A DNA stretch of 64,000 nt from Psoroptes ovis. Taxonomy: Eukaryota > Arthropoda > Arachnida > Sarcoptiformes > Psoroptidae. Shown piece after piece: positions 29,691-42,792 of this stretch (the first letter of the stretch is position 1; each line of letters opens with the position of its first letter). The stretch spans positions 1,428,501-1,492,500 of the forward strand of contig PQWQ01000010.1 in assembly GCA_002943765.1 (NCBI GenBank), in the 5' to 3' direction. The notes beneath the pieces are model-generated. The model made no database searches, had not been told where the DNA came from, and worked only from the letters and a program-made list of their open reading frames with translations. The translations under genes were made by a program, and so were the position numbers.

Positions 29691-30917
29691 TTTTTCATTG
29701 GTGAATATTTTTTCACAGTTTAACTAAACATTCGTTTTTTACTTGTCAAATTTATTCATTTCTCATTATCATTATTATTCATTCATTCATTCATTCATTA
29801 ATTTTTTATTCCATATTCAAAATACATTCATATATTAAATATATTCATTTACATTTATTCACATTTGTATTCAGCCATATTTTTTTGTTTTGTTTTTAAA
29901 CATTTGTAACTTGGTTTTATTTTAATTTTTTGTTGTTTTTGTTGTTGTTGTTGTAAACTTGACAATGTATTTATTACTATTCATTCATTCATTATTGTCA
30001 TGATTATGGTTATTTTTATGATTATTTTTACGTTAATTATTATTATTATTATCAGTATCATTGTTAAATGTTATGTTATAATAATGTGCAGCATATTTAC
30101 CGCGCAATGTGTTTTTGTTGCTGAAAACAATTGAAATTGCGAATAGTTCGGTCCATTGACATTTACGAATCTCTTTGATTCTTTTTTTTTGGAAGAAAAA
30201 ATGTAGAAAATTCTTTTTTTTCTTGTTTCGAATTGGTCGTGTTTCCAATTGGTCGTGTTTCCAATTGTGTTTTAAAATCAAAAATTGGTCAATTGTTTGT
30301 GGTTAATTAGATTGAATTGAATTCTTTGACCACAGTCCAATTTGACGATATCGATTCGTTGCTATTCGTATTATAATTATTCGAATATTTTTTTTCTATT
30401 CAATTAAATTATTCAATTGTACAAGTTATAATTTGTATTATTGTCATATAATTTTCACCATGGTAGCAAATTTGATAACATGAACACCACATAATAATTA
30501 TGGTTCGAATAAAATGATTGAAACTTGAAATAATTATGTGAAACTGGACAAAATCAATCAATGAATCAATTTTGATTAAATTGAACAAAAAAAAAAAAAA
30601 AAATGGATCGCTTTTGCTTGATACACTACTTGATGGTGATTGGTTCTTGATTCACCGAATTTCAACCATAAAAAAATCAACTGCCTTTATGCCTGTGTTG
30701 GTATGAGACTCTCTAAAATTGTTGGCTTCACTGCATTGCATTTAATTTTTTTATTATTTTACCCCATTATTTTTAGTTTCTTTGTTAATTTTTTGCTTTC
30801 AAAAATATTCTCATTCAAAGAACAGAGAAGAATTAATTCTTAGGATCAAAATGAAGGCATAGAACTGCATTCAAAATGAGTGAATTCTCATTTTTTAAAA
30901 AAATTCTCAAAATTTCA
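29691..30917. other. Non-coding A+T-rich sequence
   Basis: This stretch between two MITE copies has ATTC repeats near 29,778-29,800, a GTT run near 29,930-29,955 and a 16-bp tandem repeat at 30,231-30,272. No gene is seen. Confidence 0.55.
30231..30272. repeat. 16-bp tandem repeat, about 2.6 copies
   Basis: The unit AATTGGTCGTGTTTCC occurs twice in a row (30,231-30,246 and 30,247-30,262), followed by a partial copy, AATTGTGTTT. It is a minor local tandem duplication. Confidence 0.8.
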
Positions 30918-31004
30918 CGTTGTCCACTATGTTCGCCTTTGTCAAATCGATAGAGTTGCCATTGAAAATTGGACAAAACTTTTCGGACATCCCACTGGAA
31001 AATT
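30918..31004. mobile_element. Mariner-like MITE fragment
   Basis: The right end reverse-complements to TGGGATGTCCGAAAAGTTTT, again a mariner-type terminus. The adjacent interior TGCCATTGAAAATT matches the copy at 29,616. The left end keeps only GTTGTCC and is otherwise degraded, and no clean TA duplication is visible. It is called a decayed third copy of the family. Confidence 0.55.
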
Positions 31005-34000
31005 TTTCAAAAAAAAAAAAAACAATTTAATAATTAATTAATCATAACGAATAATGATAATGATTATGATAATAATAACAATAATAATGATGAAGATACA
31101 ATGAAATTTAATTTTTTTTTTTTTAAATACATTGTCATAAATATTCATGCATAATTCACATGGGCCAATAGACACACACACACACACATATTTCATATTG
31201 AAATTTAAAATTTAAATTCAAAATTCATAGAAAAATCAATTCAAAAATCAATTGTTTTGTTCTCGAAATTTATGTTCAGTCAAAAAAAAAAAAAAAAAAT
31301 AAAAATTAAAAATTCATTATTGAAATTTGATAATTTTTGAATTTTATAATCTTATTATTATTATTATTTTCAGGAAGAAAAAAATTAATTATAAAATTTA
31401 ATTTCAAAATTACATTCTCATTTTACAATCATCAGTGAAGATGATAAGCATATTATTGTGTGCTTTGAAAAAACAAAAACAAAAACAAAAAGAAAATTTT
31501 CAAGCCCAAAAACTTGGCATAAAATCTTAATGGCAAATCTGAATTTTTATTTCAAAGAAAATCCGTCAAAAAACTTGTGATCAAGTTCTTTTCAAAAAGC
31601 TTCGAAGAAAGCTCTCTTTTTTGTTAAAAGAAAGTATTTTTGACGAGAAAAGTAAAAAAAAAATATCTTCAAAGATTATTTTGCCGAATGTGAAAAATTA
31701 TGTCAAGAAATAACAGGAGTAAAACAATGATTTTCGAGTTTAATTCAAAGTCTTCAAATCCTTGATTTGCTTTGATTTGATTTGAATTTTCAAATATTAA
31801 TAATTTTTCAATGAGAATAATTGTGATTGATTAATTGAAATCGGGTATGAAATACACAAAAAATGAATGAATAAACAATCAATCAAATCGATTTGATCGA
31901 TGACAAGACAATTCTAAATTCATAACTATTAACAAAGTATTAACGTTTCATGACATTCAAAGACATGATTCCGGCTTGAAACATTTGTATTTGAAGGAAA
32001 AATATGTTCATATTATTTAAAATCATTTAAAATTCTTGAAATTCATTCCAAATTGTCCTGAATAATCATTCAAATTATTCAAATCGATTCAAATCCCTCG
32101 ATGATTTGCAGTCTTTGAAATTTTCCATTTTAAAATTAAATTCATTACGGCTTTTCGATTTAGTCGAAAATTATTCTCAATATGAATTATGATTATGAAT
32201 ATTTTCATTTAATTAATTTATTAATTAAATTTAATGATTTTTTCATCGTAGCAAAGCAAAGCAGCAAAGCAATAACAATGTAAATATTTTATTTATTATC
32301 ATTATTTATTATTATTTATGCTTTTTCCAATTCAAATTCTGCTTTCATCCTCCTCCAAAAACATCAATATTCACATTATTTTCATTAATTCCAAAGCATC
32401 GAATGAATGAATGATGCATTCCAATAATGATGATTTTAATTTCAATTTTCCTAATCACAAATTTTTACGAATGTCAATTCTAATGTCTTTGAACATATAT
32501 CGGAGAAAAACACCAAGGAACTCTGTCTTTGACTCGCACTCTCTCTCTCTCTCTGTTCATCTTTCCATGCTCATCTCCATATCTGCCTTTTGCCAGAAAT
32601 AAAAATGTCATTTCATTTTAATTTGTTTAATTTGTTTCTTGCTTTTTTTTCTTTTTTAATTCAGTCGTTTCTTGCGCTCTCATAATTTAAAATATGATTT
32701 CGATAATAATAATAAGGGAAAATTGAATGAAATAAAAAAGCTAACAAAGTCAAAATATGTAATGTAATATAATTTATATCACTATATTTACAAACATTTG
32801 AAGAAAAAAAAAACATTTATAATAATTCTAATTTCTTATTTCACATTTCATTTCAACTTAGCATTATTATCAGTCATTTTGCTACCCATTGCTCTCTGTC
32901 CCTATGCTTCGTATCTACCCATCTTTCGTATCTCCCCTTCTTTTTATCTCTCACTCTCTCTGAGTATTCAATGTGTGCTGAAGCAAAAAAGATCTGAAAT
33001 AATAAATATGATTGAAATGACGTTTTTTTCATGTTTTTTTTTATTATTTTGTTTCAGGGGAACAAAATTTGATTTGAAGAATCTCTTTTCTTGGAAAATT
33101 ACTTGAATATTCTAAAGAATATTTCATTGGAATATTCTTCATTATTTCTTGAAGATAGAATATTTTCTTCAAAAAAGAAACTATCCATCAAACAAATCAA
33201 AGAGATGCGATATTAAGAGGAAAAAATGGGGGGGAGGGGAAGGAAACAAGATGTTTGTCAGAGTGTTTTTCTATCAGAAACTCCCTTTTTGAAAGTTTGT
33301 TATTTCAATTTTTGTACGATTTGAATTATTATTATTATTATTCTCATTAAAATGAATTAGAGTATATGATATGTATTATTGTAATAATAATAATAATAAT
33401 AATTGGAAGAAAAAATAAGTCAAAAAAAAAAATGAGATGAGAAATGAGAAAATTAAATCAAATACGAAAGTCATACGAAAAAAAAAATCTTTCATTTTCA
33501 TTTCATTTTTACTTCAAAAGAATCAAAGAATAAGAAGAATCAAGAATCTTTGCATAATCTTCAAAAAAAGACGAATTATGAAGCGAAAAGAATCATGGAA
33601 GAATCATTCTCTTTAATATCATTCCAATAATTCAACTTTTAATTTTTTTTTTTGACAGAATCTTCATCTCTTTCTCTTCTTGATATTCCTTGGAATATAT
33701 TCCTCTTTGGTCTCTCTCCTCTTCTTATTTTTCAGTGATAATCTAATTAAAATCCAATTGTAAAATGAGAAAGCGAAGCAGGCAAAGAGAGAGTCAAATT
33801 GGAGAGTTGGAGATATTGACGAGAGTATTTTGGAAAGAGGAGGGTTCCATTTGGAGAGGGTTTGTTTTGAGAAAGTTGGAGAGAGAGAGAGAGAGCGAAG
33901 AATAATAATGAAAAAAAATTCAAATTTTAAAGTTTTTTGAAGAATTTCGGAAAACTTGAAACTTTTGAAATATTGAAAAATTCGTATTTTTGACATTGTT

Positions 34001-34063
34001 ATTGGAATGTTTTAAAGAACAAACGAAAAATGCCCCATATCACTATCATTATAACCAACATCA

Positions 34064-34105
<42 letters not shown>

Positions 34106-36442
34106 CTGACTTTGTGACTTTGTTTCAATCATTTTTTTTTTTTCATTTGATTTTGAATGAATCTTTTTGAAAATTATCATTTTTGATTCGTTTGGTTTGG
34201 CTCTTCTTTGGTCAATGTTCAATGAATGAATGTCTTGAATGGTTTCATTTCGAAGAAATTATTTTGAAACAATGAATGCTCGTCCATGAATGATGAATGA
34301 TTTTAATGAATTTTGACAGGAATTCACTTTTACAATTTTCGATTTTTCGATCGAAAAATTGAAAGAAATTAAGATAAATTTCGATCAAAAATTTTTTTTT
34401 TGTTCTGTCCGTTTGGCCAATGATAATTCAATTATAACCATTCGATAGTCGATCGTTGTTGTTGTTGTTGTCCGAAATCGTTGTTTTTTTTTTTTTGATG
34501 GACGTTATTTTGAAGCATGGCTAGCATAGCATCATACATATGTGATATGATATGAAATAATTCAAAAAATTTGAAATAAGAAAAAAAAATGAAAAAATTA
34601 AATTAAAATTATTTGATCATATGAACATATTGATTTTGAATTTCATAAGAAATCAGTTCAAATTATAAATTTGAAATTTGATTGAAAAGTTTTGTTTTGT
34701 TTTACACAAAACAAAAATAGTACAAAAAAAAAAATTTGAATTTTAAATCAAAGCAAAATTTGACATGTTTCAGGTCAAAACATATCAATCACGCTACTAA
34801 CTATGACTCCAATGCATCCAATTGGTCAATTATCGTGCGGCAGGCAAAAGTAGGTTTGTAATTTAGTAAATTAAAAATATCATGAAAATTACTATCGGAG
34901 AATAAGCAAACAATGTAGAAACAAATCATAATCAGAATTTACTCGAGTAAAAAAATCTGAATCATATCAAATGTTTATAATTTATTAATTGTGATTATTT
35001 CATTTTGTTGTTGGCGATGTTTAAAAATACAGATACAAAAATATAAATTATATCATTTGATTACATTTGAAGTAATTTGTATCTCTTGTATCGCTACGTT
35101 CATTGTATTCATTCGTGTTCATTCCATGGATTCATATTTATGAAAAATTTGCCAGCAATTAATTCTGTGGCCACATAGATATATTCTGTTTTAGAAAAAT
35201 ACAAATTCGTAACGAAACACTGTATGACAATCAAATGGCATCTATATGCCCTTAAAACAAAGATATTATTGATGATAATAATCAATGAAACCAATATTGG
35301 AATCATGGATTTTTGACATTTTTGTTTCATTTCGTTTCATTTTTATTTTTGTATTTCATTTAATTCATATCCAAATGCGTGTGTTTGTGCGTGCGCCACA
35401 CCTACTTTGGCCATCATAAATGATCAAAAACACGGATATATTAGTTTCATAGAACATATCATGATATGTTGTTGGCTAATGACAAAATCGGTAATCAAAT
35501 GAAATCAGAAAAAAGAAGACATTTTTGAATCATTTGAAGCAAAACAAAAAAAAACGACAATCAAACATGAAATGACAGTAAATATACCTTGGAAAATACA
35601 ATCTTCCAAATACACCAATATACCAACGCCGGCATTCAACCATTATAAAACAGAGCAAAAATAAATGGACGATCATTCATTCAAACAAACAAACAAACAA
35701 AATTTGTCACGCAAGCCTTTCAACATAAACGAATAACAAATGATATTACGATAAATTTAATTCACCCCCAAACATCATCGCCGACCCCATCATCGCCATC
35801 AAGATCTAGAACTACAAGAAACAACAAACAACGACAAGAATGACGAAAGATGGCTTCACTCCCTTACACTCTCACTGAATGTATGTGTGTTGAGGTATAA
35901 ACCTTTATCTCTCTTTCAGGTATCCAAGAGAGAGAATTGATGATCGGATAATGGTTTGTATTTTTGATGTTTTTTTCTCATGAAAAAAAAAATAGATAAC
36001 AATTGCCAAGAAATGATTCGATGATAAATCAATTCAATTTAAATCAAAATGATTATTGAATGCATATAAAACTTTACTCAAACTTTTTTTGCTGAGGAAT
36101 TTTCCTTGAAAAAATTATCAAAGAATGTATGAAAAATTTAAGATTTGAAAAATTTAAAATATTTTGATTAATTCAAAAGTTTCAAATTATTCAATTTTGA
36201 AATCGGATCGTGTTCAACAATAATACTCCGAAGTAAAATTAATATTATTAAAATTTAAATTGATTTGAAATTCTTAAAATTCTTCTAATTTAATTTGATT
36301 TAAGAATTTCGAAATTAAAAATTGGAAAACGAAAACTCAGGTAAAATCAAGGGGAAATATTCAATGTGATATTATCACTATTGAATAATTTACCAATGGG
36401 GAGAAATTACCAAAAGAACAATTACCGAAATGAATGCCGGAT
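31005..36442. other. Non-coding A+T-rich sequence
   Basis: No recognised gene. A CT run lies at about 32,530-32,556. A purine-rich GGAGAG tract lies at about 33,780-33,900; its 110-codon minus-strand open frame is a by-product of that composition. A (CAG)12 run lies at 34,068-34,103 and a GTT run near 34,455. A C-rich patch at 35,765-35,815 is followed by a pyrimidine tract and CAG at about 35,905-35,920, which looks like a splice acceptor but has no clear coding frame beside it. Confidence 0.5.
34068..34103. repeat. (CAG)12 trinucleotide repeat
   Basis: Twelve uninterrupted CAG units, preceded by CAGCAA. No long open frame surrounds it, so it does not look like part of a polyglutamine-coding exon. 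It may lie in an intron, an untranslated region or intergenic DNA. Confidence 0.85.
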
Positions 36443-36966
36443 AAAGGGTTACCTGTAATAAGGCATAGTGGCTTCACCTGATAAGCAGGATGGAAAAAAT
36501 TTTTATTGCATCATATTCTTGGTCAATAGAGATGAAAAAAATATCATTACGGTCATGTCCAATTCTTGACCCATCCGTTCCAAAAAGTGGGTCAAAAGTC
36601 AATTATTGCGATTTCTCGGTCGTTTTAAGGTAAAGGGTGTCAATTTTTTCTATGATTAAAGGTTATCTAACCATTAATCATTGGTGAAAATATCATTGCT
36701 AAAAAATCTTGCGCCTATCAAGAATATTCTTTTGAAGTTACCATTGTTATTAACATAGGCTTTTGATTGACGTGTACACGCCAAAACTGAACATTTTCGT
36801 GATTTGTAAAAATAGCGTTTAGTGCACAAGCATTTCAAGCAACAAGTTTTTGTTGTTCCTTTTCCTACATGAGTTTGTTAACTGAAAGTTGAAACAGTTA
36901 AATTCAATTTCATTTAAGACTATTTTGTTATATCAATGATAATTATTACTATTGCGGTTTGACAAA

Positions 36967-37260
36967 ATGTCTGACAGAAAAAAAATAAAATCAATTCACG
37001 ATTTGCATTGCGCTCTATGCAAAAAATATTTAAGGTACAAATATAATAGATACAATAAATGCATCAAAGACGAAGAATATATTGAAAAAGTTCGAATAGC
37101 AATGGACCAAACGGTCAATATCGATGATTATGTTTGTTATTCATGTTGCGCTAAGATTTCGAGAATTCTATGGCTTCGAAGAAAACAAGAATCCGAAAAA
37201 AGAACAGCTGATCCACAGCAATCATCATCAACTGATCCACAGCAATCATCATCAAGTTAA
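36967..37260 (+). CDS. Hypothetical 97-aa protein with C4-type putative zinc-binding motif, inside the inverted repeat
   Basis: The ATG at 36,967 opens a 97-codon frame ending in TAA at 37,258-37,260. The first 22 codons lie in the left arm, the middle lies in the unique centre, and the stop codon is formed by the first bases of the right arm. Cysteines at residues 15, 18, 32, 57, 60 and 61 (CxxC, then CxxCC) suggest a zinc-binding module. The protein is basic, and its tail is two copies of a TDPQQSSS-like unit. I do not recognise the family. Abrupt truncation at the arm boundary suggests the 5' part of a longer, transposon-borne gene. The right arm contains the same start region in reverse, which would give a 23-residue peptide. 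Translation is unproven. Confidence 0.4.
   Translation: MSDRKKIKSIHDLHCALCKKYLRYKYNRYNKCIKDEEYIEKVRIAMDQTVNIDDYVCYSCCAKISRILWLRRKQESEKRTADPQQSSSTDPQQSSSS
37208..37255 (+). repeat. 24-bp tandem repeat, two exact copies
   Basis: A 24-bp unit beginning CTGATCCACAGCAATC occurs twice, at 37,208-37,231 and 37,232-37,255. It keeps the reading frame of the 97-codon ORF and ends two bases before the right arm of the inverted repeat begins. Confidence 0.85.
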
Positions 37261-40200
37261 ATATTTTTTGCATAGAGCGCAATGCAAATCGTGAATTGAT
37301 TTTATTTTTTTTCTGTAAGACATTTTGTCAAACCGCAATAGTAATAATTATCATTGATATAACAAAATAGTCTTAAATGAAATTGAATTTAACTGTTTCA
37401 ACTTTCAGTTAACAAACTCATGTAGGAAAAGGAACAACAAAAACTTGTTGCTTGAAATGCTTGTGCACTAAACGCTATTTTTACAAATCACGAAAATGTT
37501 CAGTTTTGGCGTGTACACGTCAATCAAAAGCCTATGTTAATAACAATGGTAACTTCAAAAGAATATTCTTGATAGGCGCAAGATTTTTTAGCAATGATAT
37601 TTTCACCAATGATTAATGGTTAGATAACCTTTAATCATAGAAAAAATTGACACCCTTTACCTTAAAACGACCGAGAAATCGCAATAATTGACTTTTGACC
37701 CACTTTTTGGAACGGATGGGTCAAGAATTGGACATGACCGTAATGATATTTTTTTCATCTCTATTGACCAAAAATATGATGCAATAAAAATTTTTTCCAT
37801 CCTGCTTATCAGGCGCTTATTACAGGTCACCCTTTGCATTCAACACACATGGCAAACACACGTTTGCGTAGATATTTTTGCCTCAAAATTTTTTATGTTG
37901 TTGTTTATTTCTCGAAATATTTTCACCCCTTTATTCAATTTTTCTTTTCAACATATAATTCTCAAATGAATGATAGCATATCATTTAAATTCTTTGCCAA
38001 AGACAATTTTTGTGAATAATATTTGCCGAACAAAAAAAAAAAAAAAAAATTTGCCGAAAAATTTTTTTTTTTGGTCAAAATCAAAGAAAATTAAGCAAAG
38101 TAATAGTTGTTTGAATTGAATCAAAAATAATCATACAGAAACAACAACACATGCTCTACACAAAAAAAAAATTCTACGATGAATATTCTGGAGATTCAGT
38201 AAATTTTCTCAAATAAAACAAGCGGCTATAAGTTTTTATTTATTTAAATTTTTTTTGTTTTTCGTTTTTTTTTTTTTTTTTTTTTTTGTACACTCATAGT
38301 TATTTAATGTAATAAACATTATCAAAATACCAAAACAAACTCATGAAACAAGAATGCTTGCGTTTGTATATGTGCCTGTGTGTGCGTGTGTTTGCATGTT
38401 TATATTTTTTTGTATTCGTGGCATATCAATATCTATATACGATCCGGATGATTCAAAAAAAAAAAAAAAAAAATTCAAAGATTTAGTCGAATGAATGAAT
38501 GATTACTGAGAAATAAAAATGATTCTCATTTACGATTGATATTTTCAAAAAGCTTTATTTTCTCAACTATTGTCAAAGGCTATTTTCTCTCGAAAATGTT
38601 TGATAATAAATAAATGAATCAATGAATGAATGAATCAATGTTTGAAATTGATTATGTAAGTTTTTTCGTTTCTTTGTTTTAATAGTTTTTAGCCTTAAAA
38701 TTTTCTTAAAAATGGAATTTAGCTCAATTCATCAAGATTTCAATCGTATTTCATGTAATTTATATGTTTTTGTATGTTTTTTTTTTTGAAGTTTCAAGCG
38801 TCTATATATGATTCGCATACCGTTTATACACGTACACAGATTATAGTTTACAGTGGATTCATATATATATTCAGGATATATGTGTTCTCACAAACCATTA
38901 ATAATGATGATGATGATTCAAATGATTCAAATTCAAAGAATTCATTTTAAGGAAACGAAGAAGTATGAAGCAAAAAAAAAAAAAACAAAAACAAAACAGG
39001 AAGAATGTATTTTTCCATAGAAAATATTCTGGTGGATCATAGAAATCGTTGGTGATGATGAAAATCCGGTTCTAGTGGTTTTTGAACGGATTGAATTTTG
39101 TTATTCTTTGACCGAAGAATAAAATCAAATCATTTCCAGCGATATATTCATGTACTGCTATCTTCTGATCTATACCAGAGAAGCATAGGAACATTTTTAT
39201 TCGAAAGAATTTGTTCCAGAAAATACCACTAAAATTTAAAAAAAAAATCAACGAAATTCGGGTTAAAAATGATTTGCGCATGAAAAGAATCTAGAATTTC
39301 TCTGATTTGATCAGAATCGATTTTTGAATTTTTTTTTCTTTGGGATGGTCGTCTGTGTTCGTATGTGATTATATGTGGTACGGGTGAATGATTCGCTTTC
39401 AGAGAATATTTTGTTTGATGATCGTAAACGAGCTTTGAAATTCTGTAAGAATTCTGGTATTTTTCGTTGGCGTGGTACATCCACATGTACGATCGATAAT
39501 TTGACCATATTTTGAAATGCCGAAATTCTGTTTAATGATAATGGTGGTGGTACTGGTGAATATCGAAAGACGTAGATGATGTTTACATCATTTTTTTAGA
39601 CGATTCTTTTAGGCCTGAAATGTTGCCGAATGTAAAGTTATGGCGCCAACTCAGTTGGAGAATTTTTAAACCGAAAAGAATTCCATGATCATGATCATCA
39701 TCATTATCAACAATAACAAACTCGAAACCTTACGAATGTCATAATTCAATTTGAAAGAATAATGGTACACAATTCTCATATTTGCTGTTAGTTGAACATT
39801 GAAGAAGAAGAAGAAGAAGAATTTCTTTGAAAATATTCGGTAAAATATATAGAATTCGGGAAAACACACAATTTTCCAACTAAAAATATTTGTTTACATC
39901 AACCATCATTCCATTCTCGGTGTGTCGAACCATTGTTTTATTCAGTCAGAATTTTTGGTTCCAAAATAAATTCTGAAAGAAACATACTGCTACCATTCTT
40001 TTGAAACATTTCTTCATTCTTGGATGACTACCACCAGTCAGAGAATCAAATAAAGAATAGTTGGATGGATATTTAGTATTCAATACATTTGTTCAAAACA
40101 TTATTTCTCGTGCGTGTGTCTGTATAGTATCATCATCATCATCATCATCAACATCAACAACACGAACAACACAATTCAGCGAATCATAATCACAAATTAC

Positions 40201-40425
40201 GAATTCAAAATTCTAAATGATTGTTTTTTTTTGGATGTTATGTAATAATATAGACATCCATCCACGAATCCACACACACACATAGACATGCACACAACGA
40301 AATGATTTAACAAACTCTTGGACAAGATATACAACATCGCGACCATCAACGAACAACAAGGAACAGCAGCAACAACAACAACAACAACAAACGACAACAT
40401 CATCATCCTTCTGGTTCGAAAACGA

Positions 40426-40460
40426 CAGGCAGGCAGGCAAGCAAGCAGGCAGGCAGGCAG
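40426..40460. repeat. CAGG/CAAG tetranucleotide repeat
   Basis: A run of CAGG units with two central CAAG variants. It gives a Cys/Leu/Pro/Ala-rich frame on the minus strand and Gln/Ala/Gly-rich frames on the plus strand. It is read as a simple repeat and not a gene. Confidence 0.8.
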
Positions 40461-42792
40461 CATCGTTTACAAACACATCCTAGAAAAAAAAATAGACATA
40501 AACAGACTTCAAAACAAAACAAAAAAACAGACATACAAACATTTAGCCAAAGCAAAAAATACCGATACCAGAATTTTTTGACTAACTCACAAGTGAATAT
40601 ATGATCAGAATATATTATTACTAAACGCACAAACTAACGACACGAAGACACATGAAAACACATCAACATTTTTTTTTCATATATATACGAATTTGATCAG
40701 CAAAGAATCAATAATAATAACGATAATAATAATAATAATAATAATCGAGAATCAGTAAATATCGATATATTATCATTTGTATTATTGTTATTATTATTAT
40801 TATAATTTCGGCGTGTATTTTATATGTGTTTGTATTTCATTTTATTTTATATTTTTTGTTTTTATTATTATTTCATTTCGTATTATTATTTTCATTATTA
40901 TTATCATCATCATTTTTCGATTTTCAATTTCATTTTTGATTTCGATTTTGATTCAATTCGAAATTTTTTTACTCTACTCATCTCATTCATTTTCCATTTT
41001 CAATCATCATCATCATTATCATCATTTTGTTATTCTTCATATTCTTCTTCAGATAAAATTTTTGAATTGTTTTCGTGTTTCATGATTGTTGGATGTGTGC
41101 GTGTGTGTTTGATAATCAATTTCATTATTCTTCGGTTATTTTGCCGAATATTTATGATTATCATTTGTTTTCTGTTTTTCGTTTTCAACTCGATTCATTT
41201 CACCATTTGTTCAATGAATATTGATGAAATTAAAATTCAAAAATTCATAATTTAATAATTGTTTCGGTGTTTGATTGAATTTGTTTTTTTGAATTTTCCA
41301 AATGATTCAATGAATTTTTACTTGAAATTTTTCGTGATTCTGAGTAAAATTCAGAAAGAAAACATTTGAATTTTAAACACTTTCACCAATGAAATGATTT
41401 TTGTTTTGAATTTAAATTATTTTTCGAAATTAAAATAATTTTTCAATCAAATTTGAATATTTACTTCATTCAAAATTCATTTTTTTGTAAATCAATTTTC
41501 GAATTTTCGGTAATTTGAACATTTTTCGCTGTATCATATTCAGATTTCTTGAATTTTCTTGACAAAATTTTCTTAAAAATTTCTGAAATTTACGATAAAA
41601 TTTTCAAACACTCAAAGTTCCAAGATTTGTTTTGATTTTGAAAAATATTTTCATTTTGAAAAATTGTTTCTTATTTACAAGTTTTTAATTTTAAAAAATT
41701 TTAATTTCAAAAAAAATAAATAAATTTTGTGATCAATTTCTTGTGAAAAATTTATTTTAAGAAAAAACGAGTAATTTATGACCGAAACATTTTCAAAACA
41801 ACAAAGAAATTGTTTTAAACCGAAAATCGTCTCGAAATTTCAAAAAAAACTAATTATTTCAAGTTTTTCAACATTGTTTAATCCGAATAATTGATTTCTT
41901 GATTATTTCTGCGAGAAAAATCATCAAAGAAAAATTTTTAAAAAAATTTTCAATCATTGTTTTTGTCATTCAAGTCATCAAATTTTACATGAACACGCCG
42001 ACATTCAATGATTATTTCAATACTTTCGATTATTCAAGTTTAATTTTTGTTTATTTTGACAAAATTTGAAAGAAAAAAAAATTTCAAAAATAATCAAATC
42101 AATGCCGGTAATTGTGCACCCATACTTCAGACAATAAATTATTTTTCTTTGTTCACCACAAATTATAACGATGATTCTTTGAATTTATTTTATTTTGTTT
42201 TTTTGTTTTCTTCATGCTATTCTCTCGAATATATGCCCTGAAGGATATATACAATATATAAATGATGATACGATAATCAAAAACAATAAATGTTCAAATG
42301 TTATTGAAATAGTGAATATCTCAACGAATTATAAACGACAATTGTTTATTTTACTTTTTGTTTTATTTTTGTTTTTTTTTTTTTTCATTGAAATTAGAAA
42401 TCAACAACAACGAAAAAAAAAGAAATCTTTGATTTAATCAATTTTCTCTCATGCAAGTAATCGATGAACACCTTAAAATTACATCAAAATACAAACGAAA
42501 TTGTTTCGATTATATGTGTGATCAATTAATAACAATAATAACATTGTATCATCTTATGAAACGTGGAATTTATGAATTTTAATTTATTAATTAATATGAA
42601 TTTGTTCACAAAACATTAATTTCACAGAGAAAAAATAAATGAAGCAAACAAACAGTGAAAACAAGCAAAATCATCAACACCTGTGTCAGTGATATATGAT
42701 TTTTTTTTTTAATTACAAAAATTTCGAAATTTGTAATTTACGATAAAAAAATAATCAGTCAAATTCATTTGGAAAATGACAGAAAAAACGAA

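Larger units (their letters stand above)
36443..37835. repeat. Large inverted repeat (fold-back element), arms about 580 bp
   Basis: The left arm (36,443-37,033) and right arm (37,258-37,835) are reverse complements around a 224-bp centre. From 36,477 inward (557 bp against 556 bp) I see only a few mismatches by eye, for example C/T near 36,518 and GAC/TAC at the start of the shared frame. The outer 34 and 22 bp share AAAGGGT and ACCTGTAATAAG but differ by a 12-base insertion. The outermost bases flanking both arms share TGAATGC. No target-site duplication is evident. It resembles a fold-back or long-terminal-repeat DNA transposon derivative. A local inverted duplication or an assembly artefact is also possible. 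A transcript across it would form a very long double-stranded hairpin. Confidence 0.9.

Noticed and set aside
33664..33996. 110-codon minus-strand frame
   Set aside because: A by-product of a purine-rich GGAGAG tract, which removes stop codons in one direction; no domain.
36443..37835. Polinton/Maverick or complete long-TIR transposon
   Set aside because: The arm length would fit, but the 224-bp centre holds no polymerase, integrase or transposase; at most a deletion derivative.
40777..41255. Overlapping 102- and 143-codon plus-strand frames
   Set aside because: Composed of Phe/Tyr/Ser/His strings generated by T-rich ATT/ATC repeats; no domain or splice context.
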